DNA from: Desulfatibacillum aliphaticivorans DSM 15576
GTDB taxonomy: Bacteria; Desulfobacterota; Desulfobacteria; Desulfobacterales; Desulfatibacillaceae
Direction: 5' to 3'
DNA length: 64,000 bases
NCBI RefSeq assembly: GCF_000429905.1
Contig: NZ_AUCT01000019.1
Location: 1 to 64,000 of the forward strand
Part shown: positions 33,495 to 42,867 of the stretch, in pieces
Position numbering within the stretch: the stretch's first letter is position 1
Layout: each line of letters starts with the position of its first letter
Position numbers and translations under genes: made by a program
Notes under the pieces: model-generated
Told to the model about the DNA's origin: nothing
Databases searched by the model: none
What the model saw: only the letters and a program-made list of their open reading frames with translations

Positions 33495-36356
33495 ATGTCA
33501 TTGCTTAGGAAAAACTCTCGTTATTATCTGGCGGCGGCCGTCGTAATGATTTTCGCCCTGCTGCTTCCCTCCGCCCTCTGGGCCGCCAAGGCCCAACAAC
33601 CGGTCTGGCCCCATGAGAAAAGCGACCTGCCCCCCGACCCGTCCCTGGCCTTCGGCCGCCTGCCCAACGGCTTTGGATACGTCCTCATGCATAACGAAGA
33701 ACCCAAAAACAGGGTTTCCATCAAGTTGGGCGTCAAAGCCGGGTCTTTGAACGAAGAGGAAAACCAGCGTGGTTTAGCCCATTATCTGGAGCACATGGCC
33801 TTTAACGGCTCGGAACATTTTCCCCCTGGCGAGCTGGTCCAGTACTTTCAAGCCATTGGGATGCGCTTTGGCAACGACGTAAACGCCCACACCGGCTTCA
33901 ACGAAACCGTGTACCAGCTTCTTCTGCCCGACGGAACCAAGGAAAGCCTGGAAAAGGGGCTCACCGTCATGGCGGACTACTCCTACGGCCTGTCTTTATT
34001 GCCCGAGGAAATCGACCGGGAGCGGGGGATCATCCTGGCCGAAAAGCAAACCCGCGATTCCGTCGCGAGCAGGACCTTTGAGGAATCCCTCAAGTTTTTC
34101 ATGGATCACGCCAAGATATCCTATCGCATGCCCATTGGAACCGAAGAGGTGATAAAAGCCGCGGACCAAACTCTTCTCAAGGAGTTTTACGACGCGTGGT
34201 ACAGGCCGGATAACATCTTTTTGGTCATGGTGGGGGACTTCGACCCCCAGACGGCCGTTCCCTTGATTGAAAAAGCCTTTGGGCCTTTCAAGGCCAGGAC
34301 CGAAGCGCCGCAGGAGGAGGAACTGGAAAAGGTGGTCCACAAAGGGACGAAAACCTTTTACCATCATGAATCCGAGGCCGGAAACACCTCCGTAAGCATA
34401 GAAACCATTTCGACCGTAAAGCCCAAACCCGATTCCTTCGCCGTTCAAAAGAAGCGGGTTTTGGAGGCCATGGCCAACCGGATCGTCAAGTACAGGCTGG
34501 ATTATCTCAAAGAGCAGCCCGACGCTCCCTTCACCGATGCGTCCATCGGCTCCGGCCTGTTTTTGAATCGCTACAATTACTCCAGCATTTCCGCTGACTG
34601 CTCACCCGAAAACTGGGAGGGCTCCCTGGCTGCCATGGAACAGGAGCTTCGTCAGGCCCTGCGCTACGGCTTTACCCAGGAAGAAGTGGATCGGGTGCAA
34701 AAGGAATTTTTGGCCAATCTGGATACTGCAGTCGCTGCGGCGGGGACCAGAAACAGCGATTCCCTGGCCAGGCTTGTGGTCAGGAACGTCATGAGCGACG
34801 AAGTGATGATGAGCCCCGCCCAGGAAAAGGAGCTGTTCGGGCCTGTTGTAAGCGAGGCCTCCCGCCGGGCGTTGCATAAAGCGCTCAGGAAGGCGTGGCC
34901 TTCCAGCCACCGACTTGTTCTGGTTACGGGAAACGCGGCCATCGATCCAAAAGGGGCGACGCCGGAAGAATATATTGAAACCGTTTTTGAAGCCAGCGCC
35001 GGAACCCCGGTCCACCAGCCCGAAAAACGGGAGACCAAGGCCTTCCCCTATTTGCCGGAGCCTCAGAAGCCTGGCAAAGTGGTTCAGGAGGAGACGATCG
35101 ACGACCTGGGCGTGGTCCGTCTGGTTTTTGAAAACGGAGTCTCGGTCAATATCAAGAAAACCGACTTCAAAGACAGCCAGATTCTGGCTTCCATGCGCCT
35201 TGGCTCGGGACGCGCCCAGGAGCCCGTCGACAAGCCCGGTTTGGCGTACCTGGCGCCTTCCGTTTTTAACAAGAGCGGCCTGGGCGGCCTGACCCACGAT
35301 GAATTGAAACGGGCCCTGGCCGGCGCCAGCACTTCCGTTGGCCTCAAAGCCAAGGAAGAGGCCTTTTTCATGGACGGAGCGACCATTCCCAAGGAATTGC
35401 CCCTGTTTTTCCGGTTATACAGCCATTATCTTCGGGATCCCGCGTTCCGGCAGGACGCTTACGACCGCTCCATGAAGCAGTTTGAGCAGATGTACGATGA
35501 CCTGTCTCACACCGTGGAAGGGGCCCTGCAGCTTCATGTCATGCCGTTTTTCGCCGGCATGGACTCCAGGTTTGGAATGCCCCCCCGCGATCAGTTCATG
35601 GCATTGACCCTGGAGGACGCGGAGAACTGGACGGCCCCGGCGTTAAGGTCTGCGCCTATAGAGCTTTCCATCGTGGGAGACCTGGATGTGGATGAAGTGA
35701 AAAGCCTGGCCGCCCTCTATTTGGGCTCGTTGCCTGAAAGAACGCCTTTAAAAGAAATCAGGGACGACAAGGTCAGCTTTCCGGCCGGGGAGTCCAGGTT
35801 GTTCAATGTGGATACAAAAATCGTTAAAGGAATGGTGCTTGTGGCCTTTCCCACGGAGGACGTCTGGGACATCTCCCGCACCCGCCGTTTGAGCATCATG
35901 GCGGAAGTGTTCTCCGACCGCTTGAGAAAGGACGTCCGCGAAAAATTGGGCCTTACCTACTCGCCCCAGGCATGGAACCATCCCAGGAGAGCCTTTCCGG
36001 GGTACGGATACCTGGCCGCCTCCATCACCATTGACCCTTCCAAGACGGATGAAGTGGTGGATGTGGTGAAGAAAATCGCGGAGGATCTGGCTGCAAAGGG
36101 CCCGGACAAGGATGAAGTGGAACGGGCCTTGGCGCCGTCCGTCACAAGCATTAAGGACATGCTGCGAACAAATCCTTATTGGTTGAACACGGTCCTCTCA
36201 GGCTCCTCCATTCATCCTCAGCAGTTGGAGTGGTGCAGATCCATTCTGCAGGACTACTCCTCAATCACTACGCAGGACGTTGCAGGATACGCCAAAAAGT
36301 ATCTGATCAATGAAAAAGCGGCTGTTGCAGTGATTGTTCCCCAGGAGATCAATTAA
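33495..36356 (+). CDS. M16-family zinc metallopeptidase (insulinase type), exported
   Basis: About 953 residues with a signal peptide (LAAAVVMIFALLLPSALWA). The inverted zinc motif HYLEH begins near residue 96 with the distal Glu in ERGIILAEKQ. Four M16 repeats are expected: the first pair at about 40-480, then an inactive-looking second half (VFENGVSVNIKKTDF, RKDVREKLGLTYSPQAW). The layout resembles PqqL-like periplasmic peptidases. AAAGGA is six bases before the ATG at 33495; two other ATGs at 33480 and 33492 are in frame but poorly spaced. Confidence 0.9.
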   Translation: MSLLRKNSRYYLAAAVVMIFALLLPSALWAAKAQQPVWPHEKSDLPPDPSLAFGRLPNGFGYVLMHNEEPKNRVSIKLGVKAGSLNEEENQRGLAHYLEHMAFNGSEHFPPGELVQYFQAIGMRFGNDVNAHTGFNETVYQLLLPDGTKESLEKGLTVMADYSYGLSLLPEEIDRERGIILAEKQTRDSVASRTFEESLKFFMDHAKISYRMPIGTEEVIKAADQTLLKEFYDAWYRPDNIFLVMVGDFDPQTAVPLIEKAFGPFKARTEAPQEEELEKVVHKGTKTFYHHESEAGNTSVSIETISTVKPKPDSFAVQKKRVLEAMANRIVKYRLDYLKEQPDAPFTDASIGSGLFLNRYNYSSISADCSPENWEGSLAAMEQELRQALRYGFTQEEVDRVQKEFLANLDTAVAAAGTRNSDSLARLVVRNVMSDEVMMSPAQEKELFGPVVSEASRRALHKALRKAWPSSHRLVLVTGNAAIDPKGATPEEYIETVFEASAGTPVHQPEKRETKAFPYLPEPQKPGKVVQEETIDDLGVVRLVFENGVSVNIKKTDFKDSQILASMRLGSGRAQEPVDKPGLAYLAPSVFNKSGLGGLTHDELKRALAGASTSVGLKAKEEAFFMDGATIPKELPLFFRLYSHYLRDPAFRQDAYDRSMKQFEQMYDDLSHTVEGALQLHVMPFFAGMDSRFGMPPRDQFMALTLEDAENWTAPALRSAPIELSIVGDLDVDEVKSLAALYLGSLPERTPLKEIRDDKVSFPAGESRLFNVDTKIVKGMVLVAFPTEDVWDISRTRRLSIMAEVFSDRLRKDVREKLGLTYSPQAWNHPRRAFPGYGYLAASITIDPSKTDEVVDVVKKIAEDLAAKGPDKDEVERALAPSVTSIKDMLRTNPYWLNTVLSGSSIHPQQLEWCRSILQDYSSITTQDVAGYAKKYLINEKAAVAVIVPQEIN

Positions 36357-36363
36357 TTAGAGA

Positions 36364-36393
36364 GACGCGGCCCGCTCTTATTCGGGCCGCGTC
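36364..36393 (+). terminator. Terminator after the M16 peptidase gene
   Basis: GACGCGGCCCG pairs with CGGGCCGCGTC around an eight-base loop, directly after the stop codon, followed by TTC only. The stem is very stable though the T-run is short. The rest of the 36357-36657 gap is AT-rich with no convincing promoter box or gene. Confidence 0.75.
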
Positions 36394-36657
36394 TTCATGC
36401 ACATCATTTTTTCCGTCAATTATTCCCTTGCAACGCTCGCCATTTTTTTGACTTTCCTTGTTTCAGTTCAACGAAGAAGAAGTAAAACCGCCTTTCTGAT
36501 TTATATAAGATCCTTGATTTTAAGGCTTTTTTTACTTTCATCAGTGGTGGCGCCATTATTGCAATTTTCCTCCCCCGTATAGCGCGGACAGGCCGTATTA
36601 AGCATATAAGGCCGCTTTTTCGGTTTTCTGAATAGGGGCATTCAAGGAGTTAACGAA

Positions 36658-38994
36658 ATGGCAGACGCTACATTGCTTGGGGAATTTGTTTTAGACAGCC
36701 TGGAGTTGCTGGACGATGCGGAACCCAAGCTCATAGAGCTTCAGGCTTCCTCACAGGTTCCTGACCAAGTAAACACTGAATCCATAAATTCCATCTTCCG
36801 TCTTTTTCATTCCATGAAAGGCAGCGCGGGCATGTTGGAGTTGCACAACATCACCTCGCTGACCCATGAGGCGGAAACCTTGCTGGATATGTTTCGTTCC
36901 GGCAAAACCCAAATGACCCGGGCGCACATGGACACTCTGTTCAAGGCCATGGATCTTATCCGGGAAATTCTGGCGAGCGTGGATGCGAATTTGACGGATA
37001 AAGGGTTTGAAGATTCCGTGAGCGGCTTGGTGGAGGAGTTGGGCATTGCCATCAGCCAGAGCGGCGGCGACGCCTCTCCTGCTCCGAAAGCGAAAAAGCC
37101 CGAGCCTGTCAAGCCCCTTGAGCCGCCTCCCCCGCCTCCGCCTCCCGAGCCTGCGGCTGAACCGGCGCCCGAGCCTGCGGCGGCTGATTTTTCCTTTGAC
37201 GAATTTGAAATCCCCATAACCCAGGAGATGCTGGACCGGTTTGTCACCGAGGCGGACGAGTTGCTGGAGCAATGTGAGGCGATGCTCCTGACCATGGAGG
37301 ACGACACCACGGGTGAACCCGTCCATGAAGCCTTTCGCGCCATGCACAGTTTTAAGGGTAATTGCGGATTCATGGGGCTTTCCGATCCCGAACGCATGAG
37401 CCATAGGATGGAAAACGTCCTCAGCGGCGTCAAGGAAGGCATTATCGCCCCCACCTCCGACAACACCGGAATATTATTAAAATTAGTGGATATTTTACGG
37501 GACGCCGTGGCCGACGTTTCAAGCGGCGGCAAGGGCGCTATCGATAACCTGGAGTTGTACGTGCAACTCCTGGATGAAATTCTGCCCGAAGCCTCTGAAT
37601 CGGAAGCCGAGCCGGAGCCCGCCGCAGAACCCCAGCCCGAGGCTGCTGAGCCAGCCTCCGTCCCTGCTCCGGCGGAGGAGTCTCCCCAGCCCAGTTTGGA
37701 AATCAAGCTGGGGGATGAAAAGGCGCCCGAGGCTCCCCAGGACGCAGCGAGCCCCAAGGCCGTTCCGGCCAAGCCCAAGGAAATGCCCGCAACCAAGGCC
37801 GCCCCAAGAACTATTGTTCGTCAGGACATCCGCGTGGATTTGGCGAAGCTGGACCATTTGATCAATCTGGTGGGCGAACTGGTGATTGCAGAAACCATGG
37901 TCACTCGCAACCCGGATTTGGTGGGCCACGATTTTGAGAATTTTGAAAAATCCGCCATGCACCTGAGCAAGATAGTTCGCGACCTGCAGGATATTTCCCT
38001 TTCCGTGCGCATGATTCCCATCGCCGGCGTGTTTCGAAAGATGATCCGCCTGGTCCACGACCTTTCAGCCAAGGCCGGCAAGAAGATCAATCTCACCCTG
38101 GTCGGCGAAGACACGGAAATTGACAAGACCGTCGGGGAAATCATAGCCGATCCCCTGGTGCACCTGGTTCGCAATTCCATCGACCACGGTCTGGAGCCGC
38201 CGGACGAAAGAAAGGCCGCGGGCAAGGACGAAACCGGGGAAATTCTGCTTCAGGCCGGTCACGAGGGCGGCGAAGTCTGGGTGCTTATCCGGGACGACGG
38301 CAGGGGATTAAGCCGCGAAAACATCCTGTCCAAGGCCATAGAACGCGGGCTTGTAAGCGGCGACGGCTCCGATCTGAGCGATTCGGACGTTTATAATATG
38401 ATTTTTCATCCTGGCTTCTCCACGGCCAAGCAGGTGACCGATATCTCCGGCCGCGGAGTGGGCATGGACGTGGTCAAGAAGAATATCGAACGCATCAAGG
38501 GGCACATCGATGTGCGCAATAACCCGGGCCATGGATGCACCATTGTGCTGCGCCTGCCTTTGACCATGGCCATTATTGAAGGCCTGCTGGTGCGCGTGGG
38601 CAAAGCCAAATACACCGTTCCCCTTTTGGCTGTCCGTGAAAATATCCAGGTGACAAAAGAGATGATCACTAAAACCATGGACGGCCAGGAACTGGTCATG
38701 GTGCGCGGTCAACTGCTTCCCATATACCGGGTTCACGAACTCCATAACACCCGGCCCGATAACTATAAACTGGAAGACGGCCTTTTGGTGATTGTGGAAA
38801 ACAGGGGCGAGATGGCCTGTTTGTTCGTGGATGAAATCCTGGGAGATCAGCAGGCGGTTATCAAGGGCCTGTCAAATTATATCGGCAGTGTGAGGGGCGT
38901 TTCCGGCTGCACCATCCTGGGCGACGGTGAAGTCAGCCTGATTCTGGACGTGGCGGGACTGATCAGAAAAGCCCAGGGACTGGAAGCCGCTTAA
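36658..38994 (+). CDS. cheA: Chemotaxis histidine kinase CheA with two Hpt domains
   Basis: A 778-residue kinase that receives receptor signals and phosphorylates CheY and CheB. First Hpt domain: residues 1-110 with His51 in LFHSMKGSAGML. Second Hpt domain: about 185-300 with His230 in MHSFKGNCGFMG. Pro/Ala/Glu-rich linkers follow each. Dimerisation helices begin near 385 (IRVDLAKLDHLINLVGELVI). ATP-site boxes: LVRNSIDHGLEPP, DDGRGLS, GRGVGMDVVKKNI. A CheW-like domain ends the protein (about 640-775). AAGGAG precedes the ATG. It heads a chemotaxis operon of twelve genes. Confidence 0.95.
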   Translation: MADATLLGEFVLDSLELLDDAEPKLIELQASSQVPDQVNTESINSIFRLFHSMKGSAGMLELHNITSLTHEAETLLDMFRSGKTQMTRAHMDTLFKAMDLIREILASVDANLTDKGFEDSVSGLVEELGIAISQSGGDASPAPKAKKPEPVKPLEPPPPPPPPEPAAEPAPEPAAADFSFDEFEIPITQEMLDRFVTEADELLEQCEAMLLTMEDDTTGEPVHEAFRAMHSFKGNCGFMGLSDPERMSHRMENVLSGVKEGIIAPTSDNTGILLKLVDILRDAVADVSSGGKGAIDNLELYVQLLDEILPEASESEAEPEPAAEPQPEAAEPASVPAPAEESPQPSLEIKLGDEKAPEAPQDAASPKAVPAKPKEMPATKAAPRTIVRQDIRVDLAKLDHLINLVGELVIAETMVTRNPDLVGHDFENFEKSAMHLSKIVRDLQDISLSVRMIPIAGVFRKMIRLVHDLSAKAGKKINLTLVGEDTEIDKTVGEIIADPLVHLVRNSIDHGLEPPDERKAAGKDETGEILLQAGHEGGEVWVLIRDDGRGLSRENILSKAIERGLVSGDGSDLSDSDVYNMIFHPGFSTAKQVTDISGRGVGMDVVKKNIERIKGHIDVRNNPGHGCTIVLRLPLTMAIIEGLLVRVGKAKYTVPLLAVRENIQVTKEMITKTMDGQELVMVRGQLLPIYRVHELHNTRPDNYKLEDGLLVIVENRGEMACLFVDEILGDQQAVIKGLSNYIGSVRGVSGCTILGDGEVSLILDVAGLIRKAQGLEAA

Positions 38995-39020
38995 TCAAAA
39001 TTTTTTAGGGAGAAGCAATC

Positions 39021-39530
39021 ATGAGCAAAGAAAACGAAATGGTGGATGAGGACCTGTACGACGAAGACGGGGAAGACACTCAAAAAGACCGTTATTTCAC
39101 CTTTCGCGTAGGTGAAGAGGAGTACGGCATAGAAATCATGCATGTCCTTGAGGTGGTCGGCCTCCAGAAGATCACCGAAGTGCCGGACATGCCGGACTTT
39201 GTCAAGGGGGTTATCAATCTGAGGGGACAGGTTATCCCCATTATGGATGTAAGAACCCGTTTTGGCATGGAAACCGTGGAGTACGACGACCGCACCTGCG
39301 TGCTGGTGGTGAATATGATGGATCAGCAGATCGGCCTGATTGTGGATAAGGTCAGCGATGTGCTGGATATCCCCGAATCCCAGGTTCAGCCTCCGCCCAA
39401 AGTCAGCAACAGGCCGGGCAGCCGTTACATCTCGGGGCTAGGCAAGGTCGACGAGGAGGTCAAAATCCTGCTGGACGTGCAAAAACTGCTCTACGAGGAG
39501 GAAATGGCCCAGGTGGCCTCCGCGGTTTAG
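39021..39530 (+). CDS. cheW: CheW coupling protein
   Basis: A 169-residue adaptor linking receptors to CheA. After an acidic N-terminal tail (VDEDLYDEDGEDTQKD) comes the CheW fold: YFTFRVGEEEYGIEIMHVLE, VKGVINLRGQVIPIMDVR and IGLIVDKVSDVLDI. The acidic extension of about 20 residues is unusual but the core is complete. AGGGAG precedes the ATG, 26 bases after cheA. Confidence 0.95.
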   Translation: MSKENEMVDEDLYDEDGEDTQKDRYFTFRVGEEEYGIEIMHVLEVVGLQKITEVPDMPDFVKGVINLRGQVIPIMDVRTRFGMETVEYDDRTCVLVVNMMDQQIGLIVDKVSDVLDIPESQVQPPPKVSNRPGSRYISGLGKVDEEVKILLDVQKLLYEEEMAQVASAV

Positions 39531-39610
39531 CAAGGCGGCAATCCCGATAAATGCATTTTCAATGGAATTCTTTGGTCGCAATTTTCATGCACGCAATGAA
39601 GGAGGAAGCA

Positions 39611-40549
39611 ATGAATGGAGCAAAAAGGCTGTTGATCGCTGTTTTATGCATCGTGTTGGTTTCTATGCTCGCCGGTCTGGGAATTGCCGCCGAACTGGGG
39701 CTGGCCTGGGTGGGAAAGTCCGGCATGGCGAACAGGGTGGCCTCTGGCTTCGAGGCGGGCTCTGAAGGCAAAGGCTTCAACGTGGAGTACAGAAAGGAGC
39801 TCGCCTCCCTGGACGATTTGGCGGAAGTGGTCAAACAATGGCAGACGGAAAAGCAGGGCATGATCATCCTGCGCTCCAACGGAGCAAAGTGGCTCGGGGC
39901 GAACCCCCCTTCGATTCCCACATTCATCGGCGGCTGCAACAATCCGGAAACATTGGGAACCATGAAGGACATGAACGCTCCGGAAGGCAACATCACCGGA
40001 GTCACCTATTACCTTCCCACCAAAACCCAGTTTGAAGTGTTTAAGGCCATACTTCCGAATATGGAATCCGTGTTGCTGCTTTTGGCGCAAGGGAATCCCT
40101 CCTCGGCCGTGGATCGCAAGGGAACCCAGGAGGCTTGTTCGCTTTTCGGCGTCGTCTACAACGAAAAAGTGTGCGCAACCACGGACGACGCCATGGCGGC
40201 CATCAAGGAATATGAAGGAAAGGTGTCAGCCATAATCATTGGAAGTCAGGCCCTGCACATTGACAATGCGGCAAACATTGTGGCTGCGGCGGGATCCACC
40301 CCGGTTCTGTCTTATAGCGACAAGCCCGTAAAAGCCGGCGCCCTGGGAGGCTTTGTGGCCGATGACAACAAGCTGGGCATGATCCTGGCCGAAGTGGTGA
40401 ATCAGGTTATAGTTCAGGGAAAAGCCATCAAGGATGTGCCTGTGCAGGTCGATCCTGACCCGAGGTTTTACGTGAATGCCAAAACAGCGGAAAAGCTGGG
40501 CGTGGAAATTCCGTTTAACATTCTGGAAATGGCAACCGTGGTGGAATAA
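39611..40549 (+). CDS. Orphan ABC-type substrate-binding protein (TrpX/DUF534-like) in the che operon
   Basis: A 312-residue exported protein with a signal peptide (LLIAVLCIVLVSMLAGLGIAA, cleavage near AAELG). Type I periplasmic-binding fold features of the ABC_sub_bind family are visible: NITGVTYYLPTKTQFEVFK and, near the C-terminus, GGFVADDNKLGMILAEVVN and AEKLGVEIP. No permease or ATPase gene accompanies it. It lies between cheW and a receptor gene, so it may present a ligand to one of the adjacent receptors (inference). GGAGGA lies just before the ATG at 39611. Confidence 0.82.
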   Translation: MNGAKRLLIAVLCIVLVSMLAGLGIAAELGLAWVGKSGMANRVASGFEAGSEGKGFNVEYRKELASLDDLAEVVKQWQTEKQGMIILRSNGAKWLGANPPSIPTFIGGCNNPETLGTMKDMNAPEGNITGVTYYLPTKTQFEVFKAILPNMESVLLLLAQGNPSSAVDRKGTQEACSLFGVVYNEKVCATTDDAMAAIKEYEGKVSAIIIGSQALHIDNAANIVAAAGSTPVLSYSDKPVKAGALGGFVADDNKLGMILAEVVNQVIVQGKAIKDVPVQVDPDPRFYVNAKTAEKLGVEIPFNILEMATVVE

Positions 40550-40632
40550 GCGATTTGGACGACAGGGTCGCCAGAGCACAAAGCCCGCTGAGGAAAAAGG
40601 GGGCGCAGGATTTTGGACAGAGGAGAAAGAGC

Positions 40633-42777
40633 ATGAAATTCAAAATCAGGTGGAATTTACGCAACAAAATCATTTTGCCCATAGCGGCGCTGATCATATT
40701 GGGAATGGTGCTATCCACTCTGGTGACCAACTCGTATGTGTCCGAGGCCCTCATTGCTGTTTCGGAAAACCGTTTTGCAATCCAGATCAACTCCAATGCG
40801 GACAGGATTTCCGACTGGCTGGACGCCAGGGCCGTGGAAATTGGAAGCTGGAGCGCCAACAAGACCCTCATCACCTCCACCCAGGATTCCTTCATGGGCA
40901 AGGCGGCGAGAAAAACCGCGAGCGAACTGCTGGCTGCATTGCTGGATGGCTACAAGGATTACGAGGCCATCATCCTGTTGGACAAAACGGGGACGATGAT
41001 CGCGTCCGGAGCGGCCGCCGGTGAAAAGACCAGGTCTTTCGGCGGCAGTGCGGACTTTAAAAAGGCCCTGAACGGCGAACAGGGCGTTTCCCGCGTGTAC
41101 CGCAGCGGGAAAAGCGGCAAGACCGTCTTTAATGTGTTTTCTCCCGTGTATCCGGAAAACGCGGCCCATGAAGTGACGAACGTTCAGGGCGTGTTGCTGT
41201 GCACACTGACGCTGGATACCATCGCCCAAAAATTCGTAAATACCATCAAGTACGGAAAAACCGGCTACGGATTCCTGGTCGGCTCCGATGGCACCACGCT
41301 GGTCCACCCGGACCCAAACCTTATTCTTTCGCTTAATGTGCATGATCTTCCTTTCGGCGAAGATTTGATGGCTTCGCAATCAAAAAGTTTTTACTACAAC
41401 TTCAAAGGGGTGGATAAGTTTGCGGCCATGAGCATCATTCCCCGGGCCGGCTGGCGCCTGGCGCTCACTTCCAATGTGGAGGAATTCATGGCCTCTGCAT
41501 ACAAGATCCGCAATCTGCTGGGCATCATCGGTTTTTTTGTGGTGGCTTTTGTCAGCGTCGGGGCCTGGTTCCTGATAGGCGGAATGGTTATCAAGCCTGT
41601 CCATCAGGTGGTGGGGCTGGCCAAAAAACTGCAAATGGGAGACCTTTCGGCGCAACTAGAAACCGGAAACGATGAACTGGGACAGATGGGCGAGGCGTTG
41701 AACGCCGTGGTCCTGGGAATGCGGGAACGCGCCCAGGCCGCCAAGGGCATTGCGGCCGGAGACCTGTGCCAGGATATTGTGGTGGCCTCCGAAAAAGACG
41801 TCCTGGGCAAGGCTTTGTTCGACATGGTGGAGAGCCTTAACAGCGTGGTGGGAGAACTTACAGTCTCGGGCCAGCAGGTGGATGAGGGCGCCCGCCAGAT
41901 ATCCGACAGCAGCCAGTCCCTGGCCCAGGGGGCGACGGAGCAGGCGTCATCCCTGGAGGAGATTTCCGCTTCCATGTCCGAAATCAGCACCCAGACCAAG
42001 ACCAACGCCGACAACGCTGTTCAGGCCAATCAACTGGCGGAGGAGGCCCGCAGGGCTGGAGATGAAGGCGCTTCCCGCATGGGCGAAATGATGGACGCCA
42101 TGAGCGCCATCAACGAGTCCTCCCAGCAGATCGCCAAGATCATTAAAACCATTGATGACATCGCCTTCCAGACCAACCTGTTGGCCCTGAACGCCGCCGT
42201 GGAAGCCGCCAGAGCCGGCGTGCACGGAAAAGGCTTCGCCGTCGTGGCGCAGGAAGTGCGGTCCCTGGCCGCCAGGAGCGCCAAAGCGGCTCAGGAAACC
42301 GCCGACCTCATCGAAGGCTCCTCCCACAAGGTGTCCGACGGCAATGACATCGCCGAAAAAACAGCGGAAGCCTTGACGGGCATCAATGACACCATCACCA
42401 AGGTGGCGGATCTGGTGGGCGAAATCGCCGCCGCGTCCAATGAGCAGGCTCAGGGGATTTCGCAGATTAACATCGGCCTTTCACAAATCGATGACGCCAC
42501 CCAGCAAAACACCGCCAACGCAGAGGAAACCTCTGCCGCGGCCCAGGCCCTGTCAGCCCAGTCCACTCAGGTTCAGGCGCAGCTCGCCCGTTTTAAAATC
42601 AAGGGCGGCGGAACGTGCAAGGCCGCATATACAGGCGAAGGAGCGAGGACGGTCAGGCCGGCAATCGGGAACAAGCCCCGGATTCAGGATGGTTGGGGGC
42701 AGGATGACTCCGGGAGCCGGACCGTTGAGCCTAACCAGCTAATAGCCTTGGATGACGGCGAATTCGGCAAATACTAA
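40633..42777 (+). CDS. Methyl-accepting chemotaxis protein with dCache sensor
   Basis: A 714-residue receptor. Helix 1 at about 14-34 (IILPIAALIILGMVLSTLV), periplasmic double-Cache domain at about 36-290, helix 2 at about 300-320 (LLGIIGFFVVAFVSVGAWFL), HAMP domain to about 375, then the signalling helical hairpin with tip IKTIDDIAFQTNLLALNAAV and GFAVVAQEVRSLAARSA. A 55-residue flexible linker leads to a C-terminal IALDDGEFGKY. AGGAG precedes the ATG. The tail matches that of the next receptor. Confidence 0.92.
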   Translation: MKFKIRWNLRNKIILPIAALIILGMVLSTLVTNSYVSEALIAVSENRFAIQINSNADRISDWLDARAVEIGSWSANKTLITSTQDSFMGKAARKTASELLAALLDGYKDYEAIILLDKTGTMIASGAAAGEKTRSFGGSADFKKALNGEQGVSRVYRSGKSGKTVFNVFSPVYPENAAHEVTNVQGVLLCTLTLDTIAQKFVNTIKYGKTGYGFLVGSDGTTLVHPDPNLILSLNVHDLPFGEDLMASQSKSFYYNFKGVDKFAAMSIIPRAGWRLALTSNVEEFMASAYKIRNLLGIIGFFVVAFVSVGAWFLIGGMVIKPVHQVVGLAKKLQMGDLSAQLETGNDELGQMGEALNAVVLGMRERAQAAKGIAAGDLCQDIVVASEKDVLGKALFDMVESLNSVVGELTVSGQQVDEGARQISDSSQSLAQGATEQASSLEEISASMSEISTQTKTNADNAVQANQLAEEARRAGDEGASRMGEMMDAMSAINESSQQIAKIIKTIDDIAFQTNLLALNAAVEAARAGVHGKGFAVVAQEVRSLAARSAKAAQETADLIEGSSHKVSDGNDIAEKTAEALTGINDTITKVADLVGEIAAASNEQAQGISQINIGLSQIDDATQQNTANAEETSAAAQALSAQSTQVQAQLARFKIKGGGTCKAAYTGEGARTVRPAIGNKPRIQDGWGQDDSGSRTVEPNQLIALDDGEFGKY

Positions 42778-42867
42778 CCGGGCAAAGACTTGGTTAAATA
42801 AGCGGCGCCTCAGGTATGCAGCGCCAGAGTACTGGAATGTTGCTGAGTAGAGTGGAGGAGAGATGCA

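Noticed and set aside
36397..36582. Hydrophobic 61-codon frame between the M16 terminator and cheA
   Set aside because: It has no ribosome site and begins just after the terminator stem; AT-rich DNA readily gives hydrophobic frames.
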